Part shown: in pieces, positions 1 to 10,759 of the stretch
Numbering within the stretch: position 1 is the stretch's first letter
How the letters are laid out: each line of letters opens with the position of its first letter
Assembly (NCBI RefSeq): GCF_001761485.1
Contig: NC_090773.1
Coordinates: forward strand, 186,001-250,000
DNA: 64,000 bases
Origin: Yarrowia lipolytica
Lineage: Eukaryota; Ascomycota; Dipodascomycetes; Dipodascales
Direction of reading: 5' to 3'
Program-made: the position numbers and the translations under genes
The notes under the pieces: model-generated
What the model was told of the DNA's origin: nothing
The model's database searches: none
What the model saw: the letters and a program-made list of their open reading frames with translations, nothing else

Positions 1-1679
1 AAAACTCGGTTATGATTTAAGCCAAGAAGCCACCATACTTTTTATCCCTCTCGTCTTGGTATCTGTCTCATCTCGATCTCTCCATCTCTCTCTCTCTCTC
101 CCCCTTGATTACATAACCAACTGGAGTACCTTATCGCCAAGTGCCTTTTAACTCCCTCGATATAGTTAGAGTCTGTACGCATACCAACTAACTCATGGTG
201 TAGCTACATGCTGTAGTGTCGATGCGAAAGGAGAGGCACAGGAGGTCACGCGAGCTCCTGTGCAGCCAATGCAGCTCTCTGCAACGATATGTCACAACCC
301 GAGATTTCGAGAAGTATTGCGAGTATTGCGTCTCGTGAGTCTGGAGGATGATGGGCTTGGCGGTTTCAATTTGCTCGACACTTGAGACACTTGCTCCGGG
401 TGGCGAGACAAGGCAATTTCGGAGCAACGTGACGTCATAGCAAGAACCACCTCTTTTTTTTGGGCCCAGTTTCGTACAGTATCGTACAAGGGGCCAACCA
501 ATCAAAAGACACTTCTGTTCGGTATGGTTTTGACACTCACACACATCTATTTTAACCCCCGCCTTAACCATATTCAAGATGCCTTGCGGTGTACATGCTC
601 GATCGAAACTGCAATTTTCAAGAGACTTTTGAATCGCAAAAAGGAGCGAGCGTTAAACACCAACTACAAGTAGCAACTGAGTTTGTCGCTCCTTTTTGCG
701 ATTTTATCGAGCCGTGAAATATTGCGATTTGGTACATGTACTGGAGCACATACTGGGTGGCTTGAAATAGAATCACATCCAAGTGTAATTAAGCGAGTGT
801 GTATACGGCAACATGACAACAATTACGAGCCTGCTCGTCTTAAGAAGCGGAAAAGACCACATAAACAGTCACGTGACCGCACCCAACCCAGCCCGTGCGA
901 CGCGAACGCGACTAGTCGCGGCAGCGCAGCAGTCCGTCCACTCTCCTCGAGCATTTATAGACAAGCCGTTGTAACTGGCCGCAGCTTACAAGTGTTCAGA
1001 ACTCTGTTTTGAAAAGTGTGGAAATTGGCGCCCAGAAAATTGCCCCAGGAAATGACAAGCGGAGAAATGAAATGAATAGGTGAGAGGAGAAACCGGAAAG
1101 ATGTCGGAGCGCCTTTTTCGGCTATGACAAACGCACTGGTCTAGACCGGGAGCTCATCAATAGCCGATACCGAATAACCGAGGCAAGCAGACGAATGTAA
1201 AGACATGACCGGTATGACAAATATACCCGGAGCACATGGCAATGGTAACTACAGAGGTTCAACCGCCGAGGTGCCGTACACACACAAAATGGCCAGAAGT
1301 GCACACACAGTACAAGTTGAGTTATACTCGCACCGGTACGTACACAATTCACGTTGACACTACATATAACTGAGACCAGTCCAAGCGCACTTCGTAGATA
1401 TATCGATCAAGTACAGTTTGCACTATAGTGAACACTTTCCAGGTACAGCAGTCAAACGGCGATAAGTGTAGTGAATTGAAACAACAAGTATTCTCGTCTC
1501 ATTCTACAGTAGTCGTCGGGTTCTGTATAATACCGTGTCATCTTGAACTATTATAGCTAAACATCAGTTCTAGTCGATAAATCGGTGCTGATCCGTACTA
1601 CGATCGCCAAGTCATTATACAAATACATTTCTAGATACATTGGGGTTTTTTTATGCTTTCCGATCCTCCACTTCTCTCT
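1..1679. other. Intergenic region, left edge
   Basis: I see no gene here. The stretch begins with a CT-rich tract at about 79-103 and carries one CTACAAGTAG dyad at 664-673 and a TCACGTGAC near 870. The right end abuts the 3' end of the APSES gene, so part of it should be that gene's 3' untranslated region. Open frames present are short and low in coding character. Confidence 0.6.
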
Positions 1680-3029
1680 CTACTCATGGTGCATAGAAGG
1701 GAGAGACACCTTTTCCTCCTCCTTGGCCTGGGGCTCGGAGGCGGCGGGCGAGGCAGTCTGGCTCTGGTAGATCTGGGGCATGTAGTTGGAGTAGCCCTTG
1801 CCGTTGGCCTGGCCGTTGACAGCGCCGTTAGCCTGAGGAGGCTGGGCGGGCTGGGCCTGGGGAGTAGACTGCGCAGAAGAGGAGGCCGGGGGGTTGCTCA
1901 CAGAGGCAGAAGTAGGAGCAGCCTTGTAGGCGGGGTTGCCCTGCTGGTAGTACTCGGCGGTGGAGGGGGTGTTGATGCGCGAGCCGGGGGTCGAAAAGGA
2001 CGAGGGACCGGGGCTCTCAAAGCCGTCCGAGGTGCTCGAGTGCTGGTAGTAGTAGGACGACTGGGAAGCAGGAGGCGGCGTGGAGGTGGACCGCTCGACG
2101 GACTGCAGATGGTCCAGGTGGTGCGATCGGTACGAGGCCGGAGGCTGCTGCTGGGCGCCACCTTGTTGCTGCTGCTGCACACCGGGCTGCTGACCAGGCT
2201 GCTGCTGCTGCTGGCCGGGCTGCTGGCCAGGCTGGACCTGACCCTGCTGCTGCTGACCCTGCTGCTGCTGCTGCTGGCCGGCAACACCGTCCTCCTCTCG
2301 CTTGACATCCACAGAAGTCATGGGCTGCACGGTTCGGGCGTAGTTGGCAGGGTGGTACAGCACGGACTTGATGTCTCGCACAAACAGGGGGAAGAGCAGA
2401 TCGATGATCTTCTCCTTGTTGGCAAACTCGAGGGCTCGATCATAAGGGATCCACACGCCCTTGAGATGCATGGCGCCGGCCTTGACCACATGACGCAGCT
2501 TCTCTCCCTTGAGAATACCGTCTCGTCGGCCTCGGGTCATGCCGGCCACGTTGAGGAGCTTGGTACCGTTGATCATGTCGTTGTCCTCTCGACGCGCCAC
2601 GCAGATGCCTCGGGCCTCGACCTGGAAACACAGTGTTCCCTCGTCCTCCCATGACGTGGTGGTCACCTTGGGCTTGACGCCCGGTGGGGGGTTCTGACCG
2701 GTGGGGTCTGTAATGGTGATGGGCAAGGGTCCGCCGGGGAGGGCTGCAGCGGCAAGCACGGCGCCTGCAAGCTGCGAGGAGATGCCGTAAGGGGCGGAGC
2801 CGCCACTCTGGGACGAGGCAGGCACGTGTGGCTGCGAGTAGCCATACATGGGCTGCTGGTACATGAGGTGGGTGTTGGCACCACCGGGCTGGCCACCGGG
2901 AGCATGCTGCTGGGGGGAAGCAGTGGCCTGGGGAGAGCCGGAGGGGTTGGCCTGCTGGTACCCAGGGTACTGGTGCGACGCGTTGCCGTAGTACGACGAG
3001 TACTGGGGCTGCTGACTGTAGGGGTACAT
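1680..3029 (-). CDS. APSES-domain transcription factor (StuA/Efg1/Phd1/Sok2 type)
   Basis: This encodes a 449-residue nuclear DNA-binding regulator of the fungal APSES family, whose members control morphogenesis and filamentation. The APSES helix-loop-helix-like domain spans about residues 118-222 and shows the family blocks [38 protein letters not shown] and [13 protein letters not shown]. It is flanked by a Tyr/Gln/Ser-rich N-terminus and by a glutamine-rich tract at about 250-300, followed by a Ser/Pro/Ala-rich tail, typical of transactivation regions. The annotated ATG gives a good product, but the same frame stays open upstream to a splice-acceptor-like CTAACCGCAG (3166-3175, minus strand). 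An N-terminal exon or a 5'UTR intron is therefore likely. The 5' side is 5.8 kb of gene-free DNA, as often seen for such regulators. Assignment to the family is firm; the exact orthologue (EFG1 versus PHD1) is not. Confidence 0.93.
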   Translation of the reverse strand: MYPYSQQPQYSSYYGNASHQYPGYQQANPSGSPQATASPQQHAPGGQPGGANTHLMYQQPMYGYSQPHVPASSQSGGSAPYGISSQLAGAVLAAAALPGGPLPITITDPTGQNPPPGVKPKVTTTSWEDEGTLCFQVEARGICVARREDNDMINGTKLLNVAGMTRGRRDGILKGEKLRHVVKAGAMHLKGVWIPYDRALEFANKEKIIDLLFPLFVRDIKSVLYHPANYARTVQPMTSVDVKREEDGVAGQQQQQQGQQQQGQVQPGQQPGQQQQQPGQQPGVQQQQQGGAQQQPPASYRSHHLDHLQSVERSTSTPPPASQSSYYYQHSSTSDGFESPGPSSFSTPGSRINTPSTAEYYQQGNPAYKAAPTSASVSNPPASSSAQSTPQAQPAQPPQANGAVNGQANGKGYSNYMPQIYQSQTASPAASEPQAKEEEKVSLPSMHHE

Positions 3030-3165
3030 GTTGCTGCTAGTGTTACTGTTGCTGGTGTTGCTGTTCTGGGTGCTGCTGTAGGATGCAGACGTGGGGTAGC
3101 CGGCCGCAGAAGGAAAACTAGAGTTGGAGATGTGAGACGCGGAAGCGTGTTGTTCAGCTGCGAAA

Positions 3166-3175
3166 CTGCGGTTAG
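3166..3175 (-). promoter_or_regulatory. Putative 3' splice site of the APSES gene (CTAACCGCAG)
   Basis: On the minus strand the sequence CTAACCGCAG joins a CTAAC branch site directly to an AG acceptor. That is the compact arrangement known for Yarrowia introns and is also seen in the TANGO2 gene of this window. From 3165 down to the annotated ATG at 3029 the frame is open and encodes a Ser/Asn/Thr-rich stretch that fits the protein's low-complexity N-terminus. I could not identify a matching donor with the right phase (two bases in the preceding exon). Confidence 0.5.
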
Positions 3176-4649
3176 GGTTGTTCAGGTTGGGGTTGTTGGA
3201 CGGGATGGGGAGGGAGGGGAGGGGTTAGGGGTGGGGAGACGAGGTGGAAAGAGATGGCGGTAGAGGCGGTAGAGACGTTTTTGTTGCTGCTGTCGTTTGT
3301 ATCGCTTGCGTTTGTGTTGCCACGGACTGAGGAGTAATCGGAAGAATAGTAGCCGAGAGAAGATCTGTTCATTGCTTTGTTACACGCGCAAGCCTAAGGG
3401 TTAGTTTGCTCCAAAAGTTCTGGGTGGGAGCAAATGAGCGGGCTGCAAATATATTTTATTGCTGGGCAGACCGGTGAGTGTGTGGGTGTTGGTCTGTAGG
3501 GGGGCTCTATCTTTTTTGGCGACGCGTTCTGGGGCACAAAAACTTGATGTTGGGTAATGTAAGGGCTGGTTTGGACGCCGGCTTGACTTCTGCTTGATGC
3601 TGCTGGACCAGACAGATGGTATGCAAAGGAGAAAGCAAAGTTAAGGACGGCAGAGAGTTGGTCATACAGACCCAAAGGTATGCTGCAATTTTTTCCAACC
3701 TTATGCGGTCCAAGCTTTTCTTTCTTCTTCCAGCTTCCAAGGAGAATAAGGTAACATGTAACCCACCCGAAAAGCACAAAAATGTGAGTGGGTGACGGCA
3801 CTCAACACACCACACCACACAAGGGCCATTGTCGTGAGGGGCAGCACCTCCCATTGGGAATAGGGGGAATTGGGGCAGCCCCATGACCTAGGTGCCACAC
3901 CCACACTCGACCACCACCGCCGCTGGGCGCATAACGTACACCGGAAAATAATATTTTCCTGAACGCATGTCCCTCCATAAAAACCCACATGTGCATCGCA
4001 TCGCGTTCATCTGAAGCACGTTATACTACATGCAAGGTGATGCAGCTAACACGTTTGAACAGATCACCGCGATGCACAGTGGGGCTAGAGACCATAGTTG
4101 GTGTGGTGATGGTAGTGGCTTGAATGGGGTGTTTTCGGGTAGAAATGGAACCTCCTCCAACAAGGCAAGCAAGTGGGACCAGGCCGTTCAGCTTGCCAGA
4201 ACACGTGGCAGGGACAAGGGAAATGAGGGGGTGGTAGGAAACTATGGGTGTCACCGCCGACGTAGGAGCCAGGTTGGACTCACAGAAAGCACCGTAGCAA
4301 TGCCAAACACTGCCATAGACCGCCATAGACCGCGTGACCGATGCCATACTGTATCTGTGACGCAAACTCGCCACCCATAAGATGAACGAGGTTGTGTGGC
4401 ACAGATAGCGTGTGACACAGCAGGCCAGAACTGCACGACAAAACACATCACACCACAAGGGTGCTCTGGAAAGTAGTCGTGCAAAGCAGCCCGTAGTATA
4501 GCCAGTGGCCATTGCTACCACGTCCCCCAAAAAATTCCCTTCAGAAACCGCCACCTGGCACTTACCTAAATCGAGTTTTATGTCTTACTCACAAACACGT
4601 AAAATGCAACCCCCTGAAATGCAACGTGTGTTGTCGTTGGCGTTGAGAG

Positions 4650-4740
4650 TCTGTGTCGTCTGTGTATCGCTTCAGTGTATTGTCTGTATGTCTCTGTCGC
4701 GTCTGTGTCGTTTGTGTACCATTTCTGTGTCGCGTCTCTC
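4650..4740. repeat. Degenerate TCTGTGTCG tandem repeat
   Basis: About ten imperfect copies of a nine-base unit resembling TCTGTGTCG follow each other, with variants such as TCTGTGTAT and TCTCTGTCG. The repeat lies inside the gene-free region upstream of the APSES gene. It looks like a simple minisatellite; no coding role is supported. Confidence 0.6.
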
Positions 4741-7700
4741 CATCGTGTGATCCCATTTTCCATCTTTCTCTCTCTCTAACTCCTCCTCCTAACCACACAC
4801 AAGACCATGCGTGTGTTTGTGTGTTGGTATTCCTGTTGGTATCCTTCGTTTCTGCTCATACTCACGTTATTCTGTAGGTGGTGTTGGTGACGAGACTGCG
4901 ACAAGTGGTTTAGGACTGGTGCAGCTGTGAACTTGATTTTTTTCGGGCTCGAGAGAAGTCAAGTGTGTCGGAAAGTGATGTGCTTTTCGGGGTGCTTTGG
5001 TTATGTACTGTGAGAAACCAAGAATTTGCAGTTTAAGCACGCGGGGGGGTGGTTGGGGACGTCTTGGGGAACGAATGGGCGGGCTTCTTAATCTCGTAAC
5101 GAGGTGGCGGTCGAGAAATTGGCGAGGTGAAGTTTTGTAATTTTTTGCAAAACCAGGACAAGAGTGGTAGAGAAAACAATTTTCGAAACGAGAGCTTTTT
5201 TTTTTGCCTTGAGCTCCAGCGACTTGGAGGCAAAACAAAGAACCTTTTGCCGTGGGACAAAGAAGTGCAGGAGGGCCCAATAGGTGCAGTTTACACGTAA
5301 TCGCAAATGGCCTTGAGTCGAACAAAGTGACAAATGTTTCCTGTTTGGGGACGCAACCCTAACTAATGTTTCCCCTTTTGTCTGCACTTCTTTGTCCTCT
5401 GCTTAGGCTTCTGCATTTTTCCGTTGAGAAGCACATGACAAAGCCTCCATGCACTGCCTTTGAAAAATTTTCCAAATTCAATCAGCAAAGGTATCGGATC
5501 CGCTCACACCCGGTCCATGGTGGCAGGTGGTATTTCTGCAGCGATTGTGTTTGAGGCGCGTCCACCTCCGCCGCCTGCTGAGACCCCCCAAACGCTCCGT
5601 GGTCCCCGCGCCCCCGCCGACAATCGGTACATTATCCACCCTTTACCCCCTGCCTACGGACATTATGCATATTATTATCCATCTGGACCGCCAGAGTGTA
5701 CTGAAGATGCGGCACGTGCAGTGATATTTTCCAGCAGCGTTCCGAGCACCCGAAAAAAACACAAAGTGGAGCGCTGGGCGGAGAAGCCCAAGGCCGGGTA
5801 ACCTCCGCTCCATGGTTAACGAAAAGTGGACCCATCGGCGCCCTCCCTCGGTGACTTGACTCCAAACGACTTTTCGGGGCCTTGAGCCCGCCCGATTGGT
5901 GGAAAAGATGGCCTTGTATCTATCCCATACAAGTACACTCCGCTCATGTGCTGCACAGATACTCCACAATCTACTGTATCTCGCACTGTAAGCCTCAGAT
6001 TTACTTCTCGACCGGTGCACTTATCGTTTGGGCGCTTGCAAGTAAAGTACAAAGAAGTGCGCCAACACACCCGACGATTACGCTCGGTGTACTGCCAGCA
6101 CGTACGACTTTTCCAACGGCTCGGAGGTGTCTCTGCCTAGAGTTTGGGGGGGAGGTGCGAAGACGGCTGTTGGAAGATGATCCCGTGGGTATATCGGAAA
6201 TCGGAAAACGCCATTGGATGCGGCTCGTCGTTCCGCGTCTTTCTGGCCCTTAAACAACACAAATACCGCCGTTTTTCGATCCCCTCGATCCCCCAATCGC
6301 CCCCTCTTCCATCTCATCAGGCTCATCAAACTCTCGGAATTTACCCTCTTTCTGCAGGCCGCCACCTAGGGCTAAAAACGCTATCTCAGTAAAGCCGCCG
6401 TATGCACCAAGAAACTGTGAGACAGATGATAGACCCACCGAGTAGAGGTATTGTACGAGCAAGTACTTGAACAAGTGGAAGTGTTGCTCATTCCGTGGTC
6501 ACGTGATCCGTGGGGTTTGGGGGGTTGTGTTTGCTGGGAGTGGGGTTGGTGGTCAAGCCGTGGTGGTACCGGAGTGGGGGTACACGTTCTACAAGTATAC
6601 GTTCTACCGTCTTATGGCCGTCCGTGCACTACGTGCCTTTTATGGGACCCTTAATAGCTCAATCATTTGCTCCAATAACTGTTTTGATGGCTACTACAAG
6701 TAGTCTGTTCTTTGGACTAACCAAATCAAACTGTACAATACTGGTATGAGGTACGACTATGATGATTACAGTACACGATACGAGTACAAGTACAACTATC
6801 TGGTACCGGTATTTGTTCTGAAATACAGTATCGCACGTACTTATAGCTACTTGTACCGGTATCTTACTCACTCACACCGTACAATATCGTCGTATCTCTA
6901 ACTCCGACGGAGATATCATCTTATAATTAAATGTATGTACAGTGTCGTACGTACACTGTGGAGGTTGAAACCTGCGTCTAAAACAAATTACTACCCGTGA
7001 ATGGTACAAAAAAACATCGAAACCGACGACCATGATTCGTACAATAGTAAATACTCGTAATCACTCCCAGTCCTTCCGCTCGCTCCGCTCGTTCTCCACT
7101 TCCCTGATTACCCCTTCGGAACTCCCTTGCCACACTCCTTGTTCTATTGTTGGGCCTTGTCTGGCGCGGAGCGTACGATTCTGGCGCCTAAGGTGCCCGC
7201 GAAGCTTCGGCGTGCCTTTCCTCTGCTTCCCACGCAAAACCAAATGCACGACCGTTGTGACGTCATGGTCACGTGAGTCCCCGAGTCCGCCGGGCGGGCG
7301 CGCCGGGGTGGCCCACCGCACCAAAACGTGTCGTACGGTCCACTTGCTCGTCTCGTTGGTCACACGCGGAGCCACGACGACCGTCTACCCCTATACTCTA
7401 TCAGACCCACTAAACAAGGTTTCTGAACATGCCACGTTAATGTACGTCTACATTCCTATGAACAAAGAGCGGGCAAATAGGCTTTAGTGCTCTTTGTGGA
7501 TCCGTATAGCCACATGAAACATTGCCGTAGGGAGAAAATGTAGGCGAGCGTCCGATACGTCGAACGGCTCTCTTTTTGTCCCAAAAAAAAAAGTTGCCAC
7601 CACACAAACAAAGTACAGATCAAGGTGGGAATATCAGGCGCCCCAATGCAGCCCTGCTTGGGCCACAGTACAGCGTCGGGGGGGGGGGCAGGGGTACAAG

Positions 7701-8799
7701 GTGCCCCTCCGGGAATTATTATTAGATGCAGGTACGCGGTGGAGGAGATGGGCGTGGTACAGCACAACATGTACAATACTGTAGACCGTGGACGTCAGAC
7801 TCCCCATTATCGTAGCACATGTTGGAAAAATGATAGACCAATATGAGATCCACCTTTCTCTACATACTCCACCTACAGATGTTGGTACCTATGCTGGAGG
7901 ACCCTGCGTATTCCAATTGGAGACATGACAGAATGTACTGGTACAAGAACTCGTACATCGTATTGAATCCGGTACGATAGTGCAAAAACCTGCTGTACCA
8001 GTACAAATCGCTGCAACTACGCTGCCTAGGCCAATAGGAGCTAAACGTCGGCTAAAATGGCGCTCAGATGGGTCTAGCCGTGGTGCTATACGTGCCGGTG
8101 GCTGTACCAGCTAGCTGGTAGTCTACTGGCTCTAGTCTACTTGTAGTGTGTTGTATAGTCTACTTATGACTAGGCGGTGGTATGTGCCGGAGCAAGACTC
8201 ATTCCAGGCATCAAAGAACAGGCATACAAGCCACTACTACATGCTCGAGGTTTCCAGACAGTTGTATTCTACAGGCTTGTGCAGTATGCCCTGGCGTATG
8301 TAAACCTATCGACCCAGGAAGCTCACCAACCGTTTCTGTAGATGTAACGTCCCAGATGTATAGCCTGGCTCCTGCATGGAACTACTGCTTCGCACGCACA
8401 TCAGCCCTGCTTAGCGGTGTTTACGCACGTTAGTGCACTCCGGGCAGCTGTCGGCGTGTCCCATGTACCGTATCGTCAGCATAAGAACATGGCCTGTATT
8501 ATCTTATGTATCGTGAATCATTACATAGGTGAGTGAAGACCTATGGCAAGTGGGCAGGAGCAGAGCTGGTTAACTCTGGCTCTACTGCAGTACAGAAACG
8601 AGGGTGTGAGAACGAGTACTTCGTACGGTACAACTAGCTAACCTGCAAGCTACTGTACTTGTAGTGGTCAGATGGCTGATTGTCAGAAGCATCAGATAAG
8701 ATGTTGAGAGTATCAGGCCACTCCTGAACAACCGAACCAATATACCGGAAGGGTATTGGAGCTCTGGCAACTAGTCCCGCTTGCACTTCTACAGCCTCG

Positions 8800-10029
8800 C
8801 TAGTCAAAATACCGAGGATACTTTTGCTTTCGTCGATAGGACCGGTAAGCAGCAAAAGCAATGTATGCAAACAAGAGCAGAATAATGAAGAGCGTCACCC
8901 GCAGAACATGAGTCAGCCATCGGCCACTTTGCTGCTGGTTGGTGTTCTTCATGGCTCTGAGCTTTCGCCGTGTTCGAGCCTTGAGCTTCTTCTGCGCCTT
9001 TGCAGAAAGATGCACCTTGTTATCGCCTCTGTCCTTCTTGTTGCTGTGCTTCTTCTTGTCCAGACCTCGTCCTCCCTGCTCCTCCAGCTCCTCCATTTCA
9101 GCCTGTTCTTCGATATCATGTTTCTGCTTGTTCCAAACAAACTCGCCATCATGAACACCGTTGATAGCAGCCAGATCGGCGTAGATCTCGGGGGCGTTGA
9201 TGAGCTTCTGAACAGCCACGTCGCCAATCTGGAACTTGGCGGAAACCTCGCCGGTCATGGCTGACACACCCAAGTAAAGAGGTTCGTCGCCCACAATCTC
9301 CTCCAGCCTTTGCACCTGGTCTCCATCTAGCACAGTGCACGTTTTCCACTCATTGTGGCTCTTAAATCGGAAGTCCACGCCCAAGTAGCGGCCTCGAACG
9401 TAAGAAATTCGCATCTCGGCGTGTCGCACAGAGTTGTAGATGCCCTTCAAGCTGCATCCGTCCAGACCGTAGGCCTCCTCGTTGTATTGGCCATCGTGAT
9501 CATTGTCGTAGGACTGAATACCGTCCATGATCATTCCGTGAGCGTAGGGGAACGCTCGTCCCTTTCTGCCGTTTCGATACAGATCAACAACCATCCCGAA
9601 CCCCTTGAGCTTGTCGGGGGCTCCAAAAACAGGTCCGTAGGGCATGGATTCACTGAGTCCGAGATCCGGAGACGTGGTCAGCCACACGGCCATGCCGTCT
9701 CCGTAAACCCCGGCCGTCTCCCCCATGATTCGGAACTGGGTCACGATTTCGAAATCAGAGTAGGTCAGCTTCAGGGTGTTTTTGGAGCACATCCAGCCGT
9801 GTTTGCCGCCCTTGTCCGGCGTCAATTGGATGGCCGCCCAGTCCTGGCCCTGCTGGAATCGTCGCACAGAGATATCCCCGCCCATGTTGAAGTACTTGGC
9901 GTTGAAGCCGTCCTCCAGAAACGGCGGAGAGATGCTCATCTTGGGGTAGGGCAATCGGCCGAATTCCTCGTTTTGCCCGGCACATAGCTTAGTCAGCATT
10001 GCCACCGCAAGTAGCACTGTCCACAGCAT
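8800..10029 (-). CDS. L-type lectin, ER-Golgi cargo receptor (VIP36/ERGIC-53/Emp47 family)
   Basis: This 409-residue type I membrane protein should bind N-glycans on secretory cargo between the ER and Golgi. A signal peptide covers about residues 1-18 (ending LCAGQ). The legume-lectin-like domain runs from about 30 to 245 and contains the family signatures GDGMAVWLT, KGFGMVVDLYRN and DNDHDG. A charged, Glu- and Lys-rich stalk follows, then one transmembrane helix at about 373-394 and a short cytosolic tail with many basic residues ending YPRYFD. That tail could carry a sorting signal through its aromatic pair, though it is not a classical KKxx or KKFF ending. It shares a 730-bp divergent promoter region with PUS7. 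The family is certain; which fungal subgroup it belongs to is not. Confidence 0.9.
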   Translation of the reverse strand: MLWTVLLAVAMLTKLCAGQNEEFGRLPYPKMSISPPFLEDGFNAKYFNMGGDISVRRFQQGQDWAAIQLTPDKGGKHGWMCSKNTLKLTYSDFEIVTQFRIMGETAGVYGDGMAVWLTTSPDLGLSESMPYGPVFGAPDKLKGFGMVVDLYRNGRKGRAFPYAHGMIMDGIQSYDNDHDGQYNEEAYGLDGCSLKGIYNSVRHAEMRISYVRGRYLGVDFRFKSHNEWKTCTVLDGDQVQRLEEIVGDEPLYLGVSAMTGEVSAKFQIGDVAVQKLINAPEIYADLAAINGVHDGEFVWNKQKHDIEEQAEMEELEEQGGRGLDKKKHSNKKDRGDNKVHLSAKAQKKLKARTRRKLRAMKNTNQQQSGRWLTHVLRVTLFIILLLFAYIAFAAYRSYRRKQKYPRYFD

Positions 10030-10274
10030 GATGGTTGTGTGTCTGTGTCTGTGTCAGCGTGTTGTCTGTGTTAATTACGGAGTAGTGATGTCGGCTTTGT
10101 ACCTTCAAACATGCATGCATCAAAAACACGTGTAAATGCGAGACTCGGAACTAGAAAAATTAGTGGATGTTGGAGGTATTATTCTGATGGGTCTCTGTGT
10201 TCGGCGTGTAGTAGTAGCTGTCAGGAATTAATTGATCAAATAATTGACTCCCCTGCGATACTCTTCACTGTAGA

Positions 10275-10319
10275 GTGAGCGATGACGTCACATCAGATAA
10301 TTTTTCAGCCATCGCTCAC
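10275..10319. promoter_or_regulatory. Inverted repeat containing a CRE-like site, lectin/PUS7 divergent promoter
   Basis: GTGAGCGATG (10275-10284) and CATCGCTCAC (10310-10319) form a perfect 10-bp inverted repeat. The CRE/ATF palindrome TGACGTCA (10283-10290) overlaps the end of the left arm. The element lies about 250 bp 5' of the lectin ATG and about 440 bp 5' of the PUS7 ATG. A bZIP-factor site is plausible; which gene it serves cannot be told from sequence. Confidence 0.5.
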
Positions 10320-10759
10320 ATTGCGATTAGGTTTTCCATCGTGAGTGGACGATGATCGATAACATGAGATAGAGAAAAGATATGGAGAAGATTCTTGATT
10401 GTTTCTATGGCTGGAGGTCTGTTGTTTCCCCTGTTCACAATTTCCAGTCTTCACGAATATGACAGCTGTTTCTGCAGTGGTACTTGTACTTGTACTGGCT
10501 GTACTCACCTGTATGTACGTTCTACTTAGGAAGCATAACCAGATGATGGAGTCATACACATGACCAGAAAGACAGTACGAATAGACAATTAAACGCCCCA
10601 ATGCCATATACACGGGGCCAGGCCATATGCTCCCTAAACACACATACAAATGTCCACGCACTCGACTTACACAGATTATGAGTGAAAAACTCTATCTCAA
10701 AAAATTAGCCAAGGTGCATAAGTCTAGCATCAGCTCTCCATTACACGTCTACCATCACA

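Larger units (their letters stand above)
3030..8799. other. Long gene-free region upstream of the APSES gene
   Basis: No convincing gene is visible in about 5.8 kb. The first 140 bases continue the APSES reading frame up to a putative splice acceptor, so some of this is leader or intron. Features seen are a degenerate TCTGTGTCG repeat (4650-4740), TCACGTGA boxes near 6499 and 7263, CTACAAGTAG dyads at 6694-6703 and 8137-8146, and a G-run near 7679. The longest open frame (7032-7487, plus strand) has no recognisable domain and unnatural composition. The most natural reading is a large regulatory region plus the 3' flank of the lectin gene. Confidence 0.55.

Noticed and set aside
1653-2654. 333-residue plus-strand open frame
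   Set aside because: It is antisense to the APSES gene; its Leu/Gly-rich translation is a shadow of the Gln- and Pro-rich coding strand.
3387-3401. Second acceptor-like CTAACCCTTAG before an ATG at 3372 (minus)
   Set aside because: The frame from 3372 ends without a usable donor to reach the APSES frame; kept only as a remote option for a leader intron.
7032-7487. 151-residue plus-strand open frame in the long gene-free region
   Set aside because: No domain, unnatural Arg/Ser/Pro composition, and no supporting promoter; judged chance.
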